Shown: one piece after another, positions 1 through 10,792 of the stretch
How the letters are laid out: each line of letters starts with the position of its first letter
Numbering within the stretch: position 1 is the stretch's first letter
DNA from: Flavobacterium sp. DG2-3
GTDB taxonomy: Bacteria; Bacteroidota; Bacteroidia; Flavobacteriales; Flavobacteriaceae
DNA length: 64,000 nucleotides
Reading direction: 5' to 3'
Assembly: GCF_030730925.1 (NCBI RefSeq)
Contig: NZ_JAVAMB010000007.1
Span: 62,001 to 126,000, forward strand
Made by a program: the position numbers and the translations under genes
The notes under the pieces: model-generated
Seen by the model: the letters and a program-made list of their open reading frames with translations, nothing else
The model's database searches: none
What the model was told of the DNA's origin: nothing

Positions 1-2
1 AT

Positions 3-3000
3 ACCATTACTCAAGTTACTTTAGCAGCTCAAACCCCATTATATGCCGGTGAAACGGTTCAATGGACGCAAATATCGGGCGACAGCGGTGCTGTGATTGT
101 TTCACCGGCAAATCCCACTACTCTGGTCACTAATATTTCAGATTCAGGAGACCCGTACAAGTTTAGATATACGCTTACCAATGCCAATACGGGCTGCGTA
201 TTTACTAAAGATTACAATATTCAGTACAATGGACCTACAAGAACCATTGCCGCCAATAATGGCAATGATATGGTCGGGAGCTGTGATGCGACAGTCTTTA
301 CAATTCCCCTTACGGTAACGGGAACCGGAGTAAACCAGTACAGAATTGTGGCAGGCCCGGATAATTCACCGCTCGGACCCTTTCCTACTGCCCTTCAGAA
401 CGTTGGAAATTCACTCACCCTTACACTTACCGAACCAGGAAATTACACAGTTGAATTTATAAGAAGCCAGAACGGATCTCTTCCTGTTGGATGCGGTTAT
501 GGTTTTGATACTTTAAACATTCTGGTTTCCGGGAAACCTACACCTTCAAATGCAGGGTCTGATGTCAGCCTTCCCTGCGGCGATACCAGCACCATACTTT
601 CAGGGGTCGCCACAGAGGACGGCATGCATTTCTGGAGCCAGCTCAGCGGCCCGAATGATGCTCTAATTGCCGATAGTTTTGCTTTAGACACACAAGTATC
701 AGGGCTGATACCTGGAACCTATGTGTTTCAATATATCACTAAAGGGGGCGGGGCAACCTGCGGCTTTTCGGTTTCGACGGTCACCATATATGTATCTGGC
801 AGTTCACTGGGAACAACAAATGCAGGACCTGACCAGATTGTCTGTACAGGCTCGCAAGTACCCTTGGCCGCCACGCAGGCTTTAAGCGGTGAGATCGGCA
901 CATGGAGCCAGATTTCCGGTCCGAGCGCAATAACATTTTCCAATATTAATGATCCTAATGCCACGGCAGAAGGATTTGCTGTCTCAACAGCAGCGTATGA
1001 ACTGCAGTGGACTATCTCTTATCTTCATCCGGGTCCCTCCTGCAGCGCCCCTGTTTCCGACACTGTGCAGATTATTACAAATGATAGAAATGCACCGACC
1101 CCTTCAGATGCTGGACCTGATGCCTGTTATCCCAATGGAACAACATCATTTAATCTGAACGGAAATACAACTCAGCCTCAGGATTTTGGGACTTGGACCG
1201 TTGTGCCTTCATCGGGGGTAACAATCGTAAATCCTGCAGATCCAAACACGCAGGTTATTGTTACCGCCAGCGGAACCTACACCTTTACATGGTCTATCGA
1301 AAACAGACTCAGACTGTGCCTGCCCAACCAGAGCAGCGTCACTGTAACTATTGCAGATACGCCGCCGGCGGCGGACGCCGGCCCTGATCAGGAAATTTGC
1401 GGATCAGCAATTACAATGGCTGCTGCAGCCAGCAGCGGAGCAATGGGAACCTGGACAAGAATTTCAGGTTTGGGCGGTTATACTATAAGTGATATACACG
1501 ATCCAAATGCAGTTTTTACCTTCACCAGCAGCGGTTATTATATTTTCAGGTGGACAGTAAATGCTGATGTATGCGGTGAAGCTTTTGATGACATAAATTT
1601 AACCATTGGCATTCCGCCCCACCAGGCCGTTGCCGGACCTGATCAAAATATCTGCAATAACACCAGCGTTACAATGGCCGCAAGCACTTATGACAGTTTT
1701 TTTGAGACTGGCCAATGGTCGGTTCTAACCGGCGCGCCAAATAAGCCTAATATTGTTGACCCTGCCAATCCTAATACCGTGATTAACGGACTTGTAGCCG
1801 GAACTTATACTTTTAGATGGACAATAACTGCAAAAAGCATTTTCTTATGCCAGGGCACATTCGATGATGCGGTTGTAGTAGTCACACCGGCTGCAAATGC
1901 CGGAAGTGATCAAAGTTATTGCGACGTTACAAGCATTCAGCTTAAAGGAAATGAAAATTCAACGGGATCCTGGACCCTTACCAGCACATCAGGAAATCCT
2001 GCAGCCGTCAGCATAACTCAATCTCCTGCTGACAGCTATATTGCCAATGCAACTGTGGTTCCAGGAAACAGCTATGTCTTTACTTACACAACTGCTTCAA
2101 CGACTTTCCCTGACGGGTCTGTCTGCAATGGATCATCAGATTCTGTTAATGTCGAAATCTTCAGCGGGGCGAGCATACCGCCCGATGCAGGTCCCGACCA
2201 GACATTGTGTATTTCTGATGTCGGCGGAGTCGCTGCTTTGCAGGGAAATGCTCCGCCGCCTGATGTTTCGGTTTCTGAATGGCGTTTTGCATTTCAGCCT
2301 CCCGGAAGCGTCGCAGTAATAGACAATCCCTCTGCTGCTTCAACAACCGTTTCGAACTTAACAGTTCCCGGCTTATATATTTTGGAATGGGTTTTTGAAA
2401 GCCCGTCATGCAGAACATTGTCAGATATTGTAAGAATAGTAATGAATGCGGCGCCTAGTGCCGCAAATGCTGGACCAGATGATGCTGCAGCCTGCCAAAC
2501 TACTTATCAGACAGCTGCTGTGCCTCCAGCTGTCGGCATTGGAACTTGGTCGATCACCAGTCAGCCTCCAGGAGCTGCAGCAGTAATAGACAGCCCTAAC
2601 AGCCCAGCGACAACGCTTTCAAATGTTACGGTTTTGGGAACATATACACTGACATGGACAGTTTCAAATGGACCTTTTACCAGCCCATCATTATGTCAGC
2701 CCTCATCAGACACTGTTAATATCACCTTCAATGACGATCCTCCAACCGCAGCAAGCGCTGGGCCTGATCAGGAGTTATGTGATGCCGCTTCAGTGACTAT
2801 GGCAGCTAATGCTCCAGTCATTGGCACAGGAACATGGGCTCAAATTTCCGGGCCGGCAGCGACAATAGCATCGCCAAACAATCCAAATTCATTAATTTTA
2901 GGATTAGTGGCGGGCACTTATGAATTCAGCTGGACAATTGCAACAACAGGATGCTCCTCTGAAGATACAGTAATCATTACTATTTACGATTTGCCATCAA

Positions 3001-6000
3001 CTGCAGATGCAGGACCAAACCAAATAATTCCGCAATTTTCTCCCGTAAACCTCAATGCAGCCGCTCCCGCGGCTGGCACAGGAGTTTGGACTCAGGTTTC
3101 AGGACCGAGTATTGTAGGATTTACAGATGCATCATCTGAAACAACAGCTGTTACTGGAACAGTTGCTGGAAATTATGTGCTGCAATGGACTGTAAGCAAT
3201 GGCAATTGCGCAGCTTCTTCAGATACTATGAATCTGACAATTCTTTCAGTTGCCGATCTAGAGCTGGCAAAATCAGTTGTTCCTGTCAGCGGAAGTTCTG
3301 GAGATACAGCCACCTTCAATATTCAGGTATTTAATAACAACTCCTCAGGCGGAACTGTGACTGCAACAGGGGTTTCTGTAAGAGACTATATCCCATCGGG
3401 ATATACAATTGTGCCAGGTTCAGTTAATTTTGCGGGACAGTATAATATTGGCGACAATACTGTTACCTGGAGCAGCCTTACGATTCCTGCTGGCAGCAAA
3501 ATCACCCTTTCATTTCAGGCTGTAATCAAATCGGCAGGATCTTACGTAAATAGTGCAGAAATTATTGCTTCTAATCAATTTGACCCGGACAGCACGCCTA
3601 ATAATAATATTCTCGCAGAAGATGATCAGGATGATGCTGCTATTACACTGGATCTGGCTGATTTATCTCTTCAAAAAACAGTTTCGCCAGCCGCTGTAAG
3701 CATAAATGACAACGTGATATTTACAATCAGAGTTACCAACAGCGGGCCGAATAATGCTTCAGAAATTACTGTTTCAGACCACCTTCCTCCAGGATATGCC
3801 TACGTAAGCGATAATGGAGCAGGAAAATATAACAATGCTACAGGCATCTGGAATGTCGGCAGTTTAAATAATGGAAACGCTCTAACATTACAGATTACCG
3901 CTAAAGTCAACACTGCTTCTGCAGCCAATTATATCAATACCGCCGAAATACAGACAGCAAAACAAAAAGATCCAGACAGTACACCCGGCAATGGCCTTCC
4001 AGAAGACGATATTGCCAGTGCCAATGTTGTCCTGAATTCAGCCGACTTGGAACTTGCAAAAACGGTAACTCCTGCTTCTGCAGCAGCAGGACAGCAGGTA
4101 GATTTTACAATAAATGTTGTAAATATAGGGCCTGGAAATGCAACAGGAGTGAATGTGCAGGATATTGTTCCTGCTGGTTATACTTTGGTGCCCGGTTCGG
4201 TGTCAAACGGAGGAACCTATCAAGCCGCAAATTCCTCAATTAACTGGGAGAATTTGGTTCTAAGCAGCGGCGCCAATTTAAATCTAAGCTTCAGCGCCGT
4301 GGTAAATCCTATAGGTAGCTATCTAAATACAGCTCAGATAACGGCAAGCGATCTGCCCGATCCTGACAGTACTCCAAATAACAGTATTCCAACTGAAGAC
4401 GATCAGGACGATGCCGAAATTACCTTTATCGGACCTTCTGCCGACTTATCTTTAGTAAAAAATGTCGTTGCAGGAAATACGAGTCCTATAGCAGGAAGCC
4501 AGGTATCATTTGAGCTTATTATCAAAAATGATGGCCCTGATAATGCTGCAGAAGTCCAAGTAGCCGATTTGCTCCCTTCAGGCTTTCAGTACATAAATTA
4601 TAGTTCCTCCGCTGGTTTGTATGACAGTGCTTCGGGAATTTGGAGCGTAGGCACAGTTGATGCCGGCGTTTCAGAATCACTTATCTTGGATGTTAAAGTA
4701 CTGCCAGCTGGGAATTATTTGAATACAGCCCAAGTAACAGCAAGTAATCTTCCTGATCCTGACAGCACACCAAACAATGATGACGGAGATCAGAGCGAAG
4801 ACGATGAAGATAACGCTGCTGTAGTGCCTGTTCCGCCATCAGCAGATCTATCATTGACTAAAACCGTGAGCAGCACAACTCCTTTAGCGGGCTCAACAGT
4901 AACTTTTACTATTATTGCAACAAACAGCGGTCCGCAGGATGCTGCACAGGTTCAGGTGACCGATTTGCTGCCAGCTGGCTACACTTTCAGCAGTTTTAAT
5001 GCAACAAGCGGAACTTATGACAGCACAACCGGACTTTGGACATTGGATATACTCGAAAGCAGCGAGTCTGAAACCCTACAGATTAACGCAATAGTAAATG
5101 CCACCGGAAATTACATAAACACAGCCGAAGTAACCAGCAGTGACACGCCAGACCCAGATTCGACCCCAAACAACGGAGTAACGACAGAAGATGATTATGC
5201 TGAGGCCAGCACCACTCCTATTCCGCTTTCATCCGATTTATCATTAACTAAAACAGTCAATAACACAACTCCATTAGTTGGTTCTAGAGTTACTTTTGAA
5301 ATTGCCGTAACCAACAATGGCCCTCAGAATAATCCTGGAGTTCTGGTAACAGATTTATTGCCTTCAGGATACACGTACAGCGAATATAATGCTTCAACTG
5401 GAATTTATAATCCTGTTACTGGGGTATGGAATATCGGTATTATCCCTAATGGAAAAACGGAAGCTCTTCAAATAATAGCAACCGTAAACGCAACAGGGGA
5501 TTATTTAAATATAGCTGAAATAACAGCAGCCGATCTTCCTGACCCAAATTCTACACCGAACAATGGAGTAACGACAGAAGACGATTATGCTACCGCAGCC
5601 GTAACGCCAGTTCCGCTTTCTTCTGATTTATCATTGACTAAAAAAGTAGACAATCCAACTCCGTTTGTAGGTTCTCAGGTAACTTTTGAAATTGTTATCA
5701 CCAATAACGGGCCGCAAGACAATACAAATGTTGAATTGACAGATTTACTGCCTTCAGGATATACCTACAACAGTTTTACGATTTCAACAGGAACTTACGA
5801 CCCTATAACGGGAGTTTGGTCACTGGCCAATATCGTTAATCAAAAATCTGAAACTTTACAGCTTACAGCAACTGTAAACGCGACAGGAGATTATTTGAAT
5901 ATTGCCGAAATAACAGCCGCTGATCTTACAGACCCGAATTCTACTCCAAATAACGGAGTTGCCACAGAAGATGATTATGCCACTGCTATAACAACGCCGA

Positions 6001-9000
6001 CACTACAATACGCCGATTTATCGTTAACCAAAACCGTTAATAATGCAACACCGATTGTGGGTTCTGTAGTTACTTTTGAAGTTGTGGTAACTAATAATGG
6101 CCCGCAAGATACAGCTGGAGTAACCGTAACCGATTTATTGCCGTCTGGATATACCTACTCCAACTTTACGATTTCAACTGGAACATACAATCCGACCACA
6201 GGAATTTGGGCTGTAGGGAATTTAGAAAATGGAAAATCAGAAACACTGCAAATTCTAGCAACGGTAAAGGCAACTGGAGATTATCTGAATGTGGCAGAAG
6301 TGACCGCCAGCAATCTTCCTGACCCGAATTCTACTCCAAATAACGGAATTACGACAGAGAATGATTACGCATCGGTTTCAACCACTCCAACAGCACAATC
6401 TTCAGATCTTTCTTTAACTAAAACAGTAAACAATGCAGCTCCTTTAGTTGGATCGATTGTTAATTTTGAAATTGTAGTTACAAATAATGGTCCAAATGAC
6501 AACACTGGACTTGCGGTAACCGATTTACTGCCGTCTGGATATACTTTTTCATCATTTACCACTTCAAAAGGAACTTATGATCCTATAACTGGAGTATGGA
6601 CAATAGGCAATTTATTAAATGCAAATTCAGAAACTTTACAGATTTCAGCAATTGTAAATGCTTCCGGAGATTACTTGAATACTGCCGAAGTTACAGCCGC
6701 CGATCTTCCTGACCCGAATTCTACTCCAAATAACGGAATTACGACAGAGAATGATTATGCATCAGCAACTACAGTTCCAAACCAATTATCTGCCGATTTG
6801 GCTTTAACAAAAACCGTTAATAATCCGACTCCACTTGCTGGTTCACAAGTGATTTTTGAAATTGCCATTACCAATAATGGACCGCAGAACACAACTGGTG
6901 CCGAAGTAACAGATTTACTCCCGAACGGTTATACATTCTACAGCTACGCCTCTACCAAAGGCACATACAATAGTATTACAGGAAAATGGAATATTGGTTC
7001 AATTCTAAACGGAGATACTCACGTATTGCAAATTACAGCAGTAGTAAATCCGACAGGAAACTATGAAAATATTGCTGAAGTAACGTCTAGCGCCCTGCCA
7101 GATCCAAATTCTACAACAGGTAATGGAATTAGTGGTGAAAATGACTATGCTGCAGTAAGTACCGCTCCAATAGGCCAAGCTGCTGATTTATCATTGACTA
7201 AAACAGTCAATAATCCGACTCCTTTAATTGGAACCCCGGTAACTTTTGAAATCATCATTAAAAATGACGGTCCTGAAAATACTGCTGGTGTAGAAGTTAC
7301 AGATCTTCTTCCAAATGGCTACACTTTTAGCAGTTTCTCCGCTACAAAAGGAACATACAGCAGTACAACCGGTAAATGGACAATTGGTTCTTTAATAAGC
7401 GGCGATTCTCAAACCTTACAATTGACCGCTATTGCAAACGGAACTGGAAATTATCTCAATATTGCAGAAGTAACGGCTAGCACGCTTCCTGATCCTGATT
7501 CGACTCCAAATAATGGTGTCACAACTGAGGACGATTACTCGGCTGTGGGAACAGTTCCAGTTGCTTCTCAAGCCGATTTATCTCTAACGAAAGAATTAGT
7601 TGGCGGTAATCTTAGTCCGATTTTTGGCGCCACAGTAACATTTGAAATTACAGTTAAAAATGATGGCCCACAAAATGCAACAGGAGTACAAGTACTGGAT
7701 TTACTGCCAAGCGGTTATGATTATTTGGTTTACAGCTCAACCGCTGGAAATTACGCCAATACGTCGGGAATATGGAATATCGGCACTATTCTAGCCGGAG
7801 ATTCGGAAACCTTATTGGTATCAGCAATTGTAAATCCGACAGGAAATTATCAAAATATAGCAGAAGTATATTCTTCAGACCAATCTGATCCAGACAGTAC
7901 GCCACACAACGGAATTGCAGGCGAAGACGACATGGATTCTGAAACGCTCACTCCTGTTGTGGCTGTTGCCGATCTTTCTTTAGAAAAAGAAGTCGTTAAT
8001 AATATATTGACGCCAGATGTAGGCGCACCGATATCATTCTCCATTACGGTGCGAAATTCGGGTCCGAGCGCTGCCACAGGCGTAACGATCAAAGATGTTC
8101 TGCCTCCAGGATATGATTATATATTCTATAATGCTACTTCTGGAAGTTACAATCAAATTACAGGCGAATGGACTCCGGGAATTATTCTTCCTGGAAACAG
8201 TCACACATTATTGTTAAATGTATTTGTAAAAACGCCTACAGGTGCTGCAAACGAATATTTAAACATCGCAGAAATTATGACATCTGACCAGCATGATCCA
8301 GACAGTACGCCTGGAAATGGTATATCGTCAGAAGACGATTATGACAGTATTGCTGTGACACCAGTAATTGTTCAGGCAGATTTGTCTATCGAAAAAAGAA
8401 CACTCAGCGGAAATACTTCTTTTGATGTTGGTGCTAACATCATATTCGAAGTAACCGTTAGCAATGATGGTCCAGGAAATGCCAGCGGCGTTATGGTAAA
8501 AGACCTGCTTCCAAAAGGATTCACCTATCTTACCTATACGGCAACAAGCGGTATTTACAACTTTGTTACCGGAAACTGGAACACCGGAATTGTAAATGCT
8601 GGCGCTACACAGACATTGCAAGTATATGTTCGTGTAAATCCACCTTCTGGTCAAAGCGGAGAATACACCAATATTACGGAAATCACCGCCAGTAACCTGC
8701 CCGATCCAGATTCGACGCCAAACAACGGTGTCACTACAGAAGATGATTATGACAGTCTTACGATAAATGTTAACGTAGCCGATTTAAGCCTCAACAAAAC
8801 AGTCAATAATCAAAAAGCGAATGTTGGCGAAACGGTTAATTTCACCCTTCAAATTGGCAATGAAGGCCCTGCAGAAGCAACTGGCGTGAGTATAGAAGAT
8901 GTAATGCCTGTTGGCTACAAAAACATTTCAAACATCAGCAATGGCGGTATTTTAAGTCTAAGCAGCATCAAATGGACTGGCTTAACTGTTCCTATTGGCG

Positions 9001-9803
9001 GTATCACCCTGACCTACTCCGCAGTTGTCGGAGATCCTCACGGACTGCAACATACCGATTATGTAAACATCGCGCAAGTTACCGCGAGCAATCAATTTGA
9101 TCCTGATTCAACGCCAAATAACGATAAAGGTGACCAAAGTGAAGACGATGAAGATTCGGAATTCATCAATATTCCATCAACTGATGTAGCCATCAATAAA
9201 ACTGTCGATAAAACAGATGTGCCGATGAACAGCGAAGTCACTTTTACCATTACTGCAGATAATTTAGGCAGTCTCGCAGCGACAAATGTTGAAGTTCAAG
9301 ATGTTCTTCCAAAAGGATATTCATTTGTAGGCGCAACCGTTACATCAGGAAGCTACAATGCTTCAACAGGAATTTGGTCCATACCTTCTATTAATCCTGG
9401 TTCTGCACAAACTCTAACATTGATTGTAAAAGTGGTAGATTTTAACGACTATGTAAATACCGCTACTTTAACCAAACTGGATCAGATCGATACCAATTCC
9501 AGCAACAATCAAGACAGCGCCAGCGTAAAAGCAGACTGCTTTAAGATTTATAATGAATTTTCGCCAAACGATGACGGACAAAACGATACGTTCTACATTG
9601 ACTGTATCGAACGCTATCCAGACAATCAGCTCGAAATATTCAACCGCTGGGGTAATTTGGTTTACTATAAAAAAGGTTACGACAATACGTGGGACGGAAA
9701 AGCAGATGGCTCTGCCAAAACACTCCCTGAAGGCACCTATTTCTATATTCTCGATTTAGGCGACGGTTCTAAAAAAACCTCTGGATGGCTTTATCTAAAA
9801 TAA
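3..9803 (+). CDS. Giant T9SS-secreted repeat protein (PKD-like + DUF11 repeats, type B CTD), 5' partial
   Basis: The frame is open from base 3 and no upstream stop is visible, so the protein begins before the window; the GTG at 93 is an internal valine codon. At least 3266 residues are present. About a dozen PKD-like units marked by AG(P/S)D come first, then 16 DUF11 (B_ant_repeat) units, then a C-terminal domain (about 9535-9803) with SPNDDG, IFNRWG and EGTYFY. That domain is the gliding-motility type B sorting signal (TIGR04131 style), which directs export by the type IX secretion system and surface attachment. By family it should be a very long surface adhesin or filament, as SprB is in Flavobacterium johnsoniae, although the repeats differ and SprB orthology is not claimed. 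The PorP/SprF-like gene 54 bp downstream is the expected cognate partner. The ligand is unknown. Confidence 0.93.
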   Translation, partial: TITQVTLAAQTPLYAGETVQWTQISGDSGAVIVSPANPTTLVTNISDSGDPYKFRYTLTNANTGCVFTKDYNIQYNGPTRTIAANNGNDMVGSCDATVFTIPLTVTGTGVNQYRIVAGPDNSPLGPFPTALQNVGNSLTLTLTEPGNYTVEFIRSQNGSLPVGCGYGFDTLNILVSGKPTPSNAGSDVSLPCGDTSTILSGVATEDGMHFWSQLSGPNDALIADSFALDTQVSGLIPGTYVFQYITKGGGATCGFSVSTVTIYVSGSSLGTTNAGPDQIVCTGSQVPLAATQALSGEIGTWSQISGPSAITFSNINDPNATAEGFAVSTAAYELQWTISYLHPGPSCSAPVSDTVQIITNDRNAPTPSDAGPDACYPNGTTSFNLNGNTTQPQDFGTWTVVPSSGVTIVNPADPNTQVIVTASGTYTFTWSIENRLRLCLPNQSSVTVTIADTPPAADAGPDQEICGSAITMAAAASSGAMGTWTRISGLGGYTISDIHDPNAVFTFTSSGYYIFRWTVNADVCGEAFDDINLTIGIPPHQAVAGPDQNICNNTSVTMAASTYDSFFETGQWSVLTGAPNKPNIVDPANPNTVINGLVAGTYTFRWTITAKSIFLCQGTFDDAVVVVTPAANAGSDQSYCDVTSIQLKGNENSTGSWTLTSTSGNPAAVSITQSPADSYIANATVVPGNSYVFTYTTASTTFPDGSVCNGSSDSVNVEIFSGASIPPDAGPDQTLCISDVGGVAALQGNAPPPDVSVSEWRFAFQPPGSVAVIDNPSAASTTVSNLTVPGLYILEWVFESPSCRTLSDIVRIVMNAAPSAANAGPDDAAACQTTYQTAAVPPAVGIGTWSITSQPPGAAAVIDSPNSPATTLSNVTVLGTYTLTWTVSNGPFTSPSLCQPSSDTVNITFNDDPPTAASAGPDQELCDAASVTMAANAPVIGTGTWAQISGPAATIASPNNPNSLILGLVAGTYEFSWTIATTGCSSEDTVIITIYDLPSTADAGPNQIIPQFSPVNLNAAAPAAGTGVWTQVSGPSIVGFTDASSETTAVTGTVAGNYVLQWTVSNGNCAASSDTMNLTILSVADLELAKSVVPVSGSSGDTATFNIQVFNNNSSGGTVTATGVSVRDYIPSGYTIVPGSVNFAGQYNIGDNTVTWSSLTIPAGSKITLSFQAVIKSAGSYVNSAEIIASNQFDPDSTPNNNILAEDDQDDAAITLDLADLSLQKTVSPAAVSINDNVIFTIRVTNSGPNNASEITVSDHLPPGYAYVSDNGAGKYNNATGIWNVGSLNNGNALTLQITAKVNTASAANYINTAEIQTAKQKDPDSTPGNGLPEDDIASANVVLNSADLELAKTVTPASAAAGQQVDFTINVVNIGPGNATGVNVQDIVPAGYTLVPGSVSNGGTYQAANSSINWENLVLSSGANLNLSFSAVVNPIGSYLNTAQITASDLPDPDSTPNNSIPTEDDQDDAEITFIGPSADLSLVKNVVAGNTSPIAGSQVSFELIIKNDGPDNAAEVQVADLLPSGFQYINYSSSAGLYDSASGIWSVGTVDAGVSESLILDVKVLPAGNYLNTAQVTASNLPDPDSTPNNDDGDQSEDDEDNAAVVPVPPSADLSLTKTVSSTTPLAGSTVTFTIIATNSGPQDAAQVQVTDLLPAGYTFSSFNATSGTYDSTTGLWTLDILESSESETLQINAIVNATGNYINTAEVTSSDTPDPDSTPNNGVTTEDDYAEASTTPIPLSSDLSLTKTVNNTTPLVGSRVTFEIAVTNNGPQNNPGVLVTDLLPSGYTYSEYNASTGIYNPVTGVWNIGIIPNGKTEALQIIATVNATGDYLNIAEITAADLPDPNSTPNNGVTTEDDYATAAVTPVPLSSDLSLTKKVDNPTPFVGSQVTFEIVITNNGPQDNTNVELTDLLPSGYTYNSFTISTGTYDPITGVWSLANIVNQKSETLQLTATVNATGDYLNIAEITAADLTDPNSTPNNGVATEDDYATAITTPTLQYADLSLTKTVNNATPIVGSVVTFEVVVTNNGPQDTAGVTVTDLLPSGYTYSNFTISTGTYNPTTGIWAVGNLENGKSETLQILATVKATGDYLNVAEVTASNLPDPNSTPNNGITTENDYASVSTTPTAQSSDLSLTKTVNNAAPLVGSIVNFEIVVTNNGPNDNTGLAVTDLLPSGYTFSSFTTSKGTYDPITGVWTIGNLLNANSETLQISAIVNASGDYLNTAEVTAADLPDPNSTPNNGITTENDYASATTVPNQLSADLALTKTVNNPTPLAGSQVIFEIAITNNGPQNTTGAEVTDLLPNGYTFYSYASTKGTYNSITGKWNIGSILNGDTHVLQITAVVNPTGNYENIAEVTSSALPDPNSTTGNGISGENDYAAVSTAPIGQAADLSLTKTVNNPTPLIGTPVTFEIIIKNDGPENTAGVEVTDLLPNGYTFSSFSATKGTYSSTTGKWTIGSLISGDSQTLQLTAIANGTGNYLNIAEVTASTLPDPDSTPNNGVTTEDDYSAVGTVPVASQADLSLTKELVGGNLSPIFGATVTFEITVKNDGPQNATGVQVLDLLPSGYDYLVYSSTAGNYANTSGIWNIGTILAGDSETLLVSAIVNPTGNYQNIAEVYSSDQSDPDSTPHNGIAGEDDMDSETLTPVVAVADLSLEKEVVNNILTPDVGAPISFSITVRNSGPSAATGVTIKDVLPPGYDYIFYNATSGSYNQITGEWTPGIILPGNSHTLLLNVFVKTPTGAANEYLNIAEIMTSDQHDPDSTPGNGISSEDDYDSIAVTPVIVQADLSIEKRTLSGNTSFDVGANIIFEVTVSNDGPGNASGVMVKDLLPKGFTYLTYTATSGIYNFVTGNWNTGIVNAGATQTLQVYVRVNPPSGQSGEYTNITEITASNLPDPDSTPNNGVTTEDDYDSLTINVNVADLSLNKTVNNQKANVGETVNFTLQIGNEGPAEATGVSIEDVMPVGYKNISNISNGGILSLSSIKWTGLTVPIGGITLTYSAVVGDPHGLQHTDYVNIAQVTASNQFDPDSTPNNDKGDQSEDDEDSEFINIPSTDVAINKTVDKTDVPMNSEVTFTITADNLGSLAATNVEVQDVLPKGYSFVGATVTSGSYNASTGIWSIPSINPGSAQTLTLIVKVVDFNDYVNTATLTKLDQIDTNSSNNQDSASVKADCFKIYNEFSPNDDGQNDTFYIDCIERYPDNQLEIFNRWGNLVYYKKGYDNTWDGKADGSAKTLPEGTYFYILDLGDGSKKTSGWLYLK
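549..3250 (+). repeat. PKD-like repeat array inside the giant protein
   Basis: Ten units of roughly 85-100 residues begin with A-G-P/S-D followed by a cysteine a few residues later. They continue through G-T-W and a D-P-x-x-P loop to G-T-Y-x-F-x-W and a second cysteine. The AGxD motifs fall near 550, 820, 1107, 1373, 1629, 1896, 2184, 2467, 2754 and 3007. Less regular related units precede 549. The tenth unit lacks the first cysteine. The fold assignment (PKD/Ig-like beta-sandwich with a disulfide) is inferred from the pattern. Confidence 0.75.
3252..9533 (+). repeat. Sixteen DUF11 repeats with acidic DPDSTPNNG linkers
   Basis: Sixteen units of about 120-135 residues each start with (A/S)DL-x-L-x-K and continue through NNGP, VTDLLPSGY, TGxW and GDYLN. 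Most end in an acidic linker of the type DPDSTPNNG followed by EDDYA. Units 5-11 are the most alike and have a 130-codon period. Two linkers share a 55-bp identical run (6313-6367 and 6703-6757), so this part has expanded or been homogenised recently. DUF11 units are beta-sandwich spacers in bacterial surface proteins. The Asp-rich linkers could bind calcium, which is an inference. Confidence 0.88.
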
Positions 9804-9857
9804 AACAGCAGGGCACTACAAATTAAGAAATAGGATTAACCAAAATTCAAATTGGCT

Positions 9858-10781
9858 ATGATTAAAAATATAAAAAAGGTTTTCGCCATCATCACATTGC
9901 TTTCGGTTTCTGGAGCAATGGCGCAGCAAGATCCGCAGTACACGCAGTATATGTATAATACCATGACCGTAAACTCAGCCTATGCAGGTTCATTAGGACA
10001 TTTAACCGTTACCGGACTTATAAGAACGCAGTGGGTCGGAATTGAAGGCGCGCCAGACACGCAGAGCTTTTCGTTAGACACTCCAGTTGCCAAAAATCTG
10101 GGGTTAGGAATTTCGATCGTTAATGAAGAAATTGGCCCTTCAGAAGAACAATATCTCGACGCCAACTTCTCTTATACCATTCAATCGGGAGAAACGCACA
10201 AACTTTCTTTTGGTATTAAAGGAGGCGGACGCGTGATCAATATTGACTGGACAAAAGGAAGTTACCGAGACCCAGATGCCGAGTTTAGAGAAAATATAAC
10301 CAATAAATTTCTTCCTGTTGTTGGCGCTGGATTATACTGGCATGGCGAAAGAGATTATATCGGACTTTCGGTTCCTAATTTCATGACCAGAGAACGCTAT
10401 ACCTATGATGATATAAGCGATGATCTTGTTAACCAAAGGATACATGTTTATCTGATTGGAGGAATTGTTTTTGATCTTTCGGCGCATACTAAATTCAAAC
10501 CGGCGGTTTTATTTAAATATGTTTCCGGAGCGCCAATAATTGCCGATTTCTCAGCCAATTTCATGTTTAATAATGCTTTTACGCTTGGTGCTTCTTATCG
10601 AACTTCAGATTCGGTAAGTGCTTTGGCAGGAATACAGATTTCGCCCATGTTTATGGTTGGATATTCTTATGATTACACCACGACACAGCTGAATAACTAC
10701 AACAACGGAACCCACGAAATCGTGCTTCGTTTTGAATTGGTTAACCGCAAAAAAGGACTAAGATCACCAAGATTCTTTTAA
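9858..10781 (+). CDS. PorP/SprF family type IX secretion system membrane protein
   Basis: This 307-residue protein has an N-terminal signal peptide (MIKNIKKVF to GAMAQ) followed at once by QDPQYTQYMYN and NSAYAGS, the hallmark start of the PorP/SprF family (TIGR03519). The rest alternates in outer-membrane beta-barrel style. ATG 9858 is chosen over the in-frame TTG 9852 because it gives a normal signal peptide. By family knowledge, T9SS cargo with type B C-terminal domains needs a cognate PorP/SprF-like protein encoded next door. The position directly after the giant cargo gene, as in sprB-sprF, makes that partnership likely. It is probably co-transcribed with the OmpA-family gene 11 bp downstream. 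Confidence 0.92.
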   Translation: MIKNIKKVFAIITLLSVSGAMAQQDPQYTQYMYNTMTVNSAYAGSLGHLTVTGLIRTQWVGIEGAPDTQSFSLDTPVAKNLGLGISIVNEEIGPSEEQYLDANFSYTIQSGETHKLSFGIKGGGRVINIDWTKGSYRDPDAEFRENITNKFLPVVGAGLYWHGERDYIGLSVPNFMTRERYTYDDISDDLVNQRIHVYLIGGIVFDLSAHTKFKPAVLFKYVSGAPIIADFSANFMFNNAFTLGASYRTSDSVSALAGIQISPMFMVGYSYDYTTTQLNNYNNGTHEIVLRFELVNRKKGLRSPRFF

Positions 10782-10792
10782 TACGACCGTCT

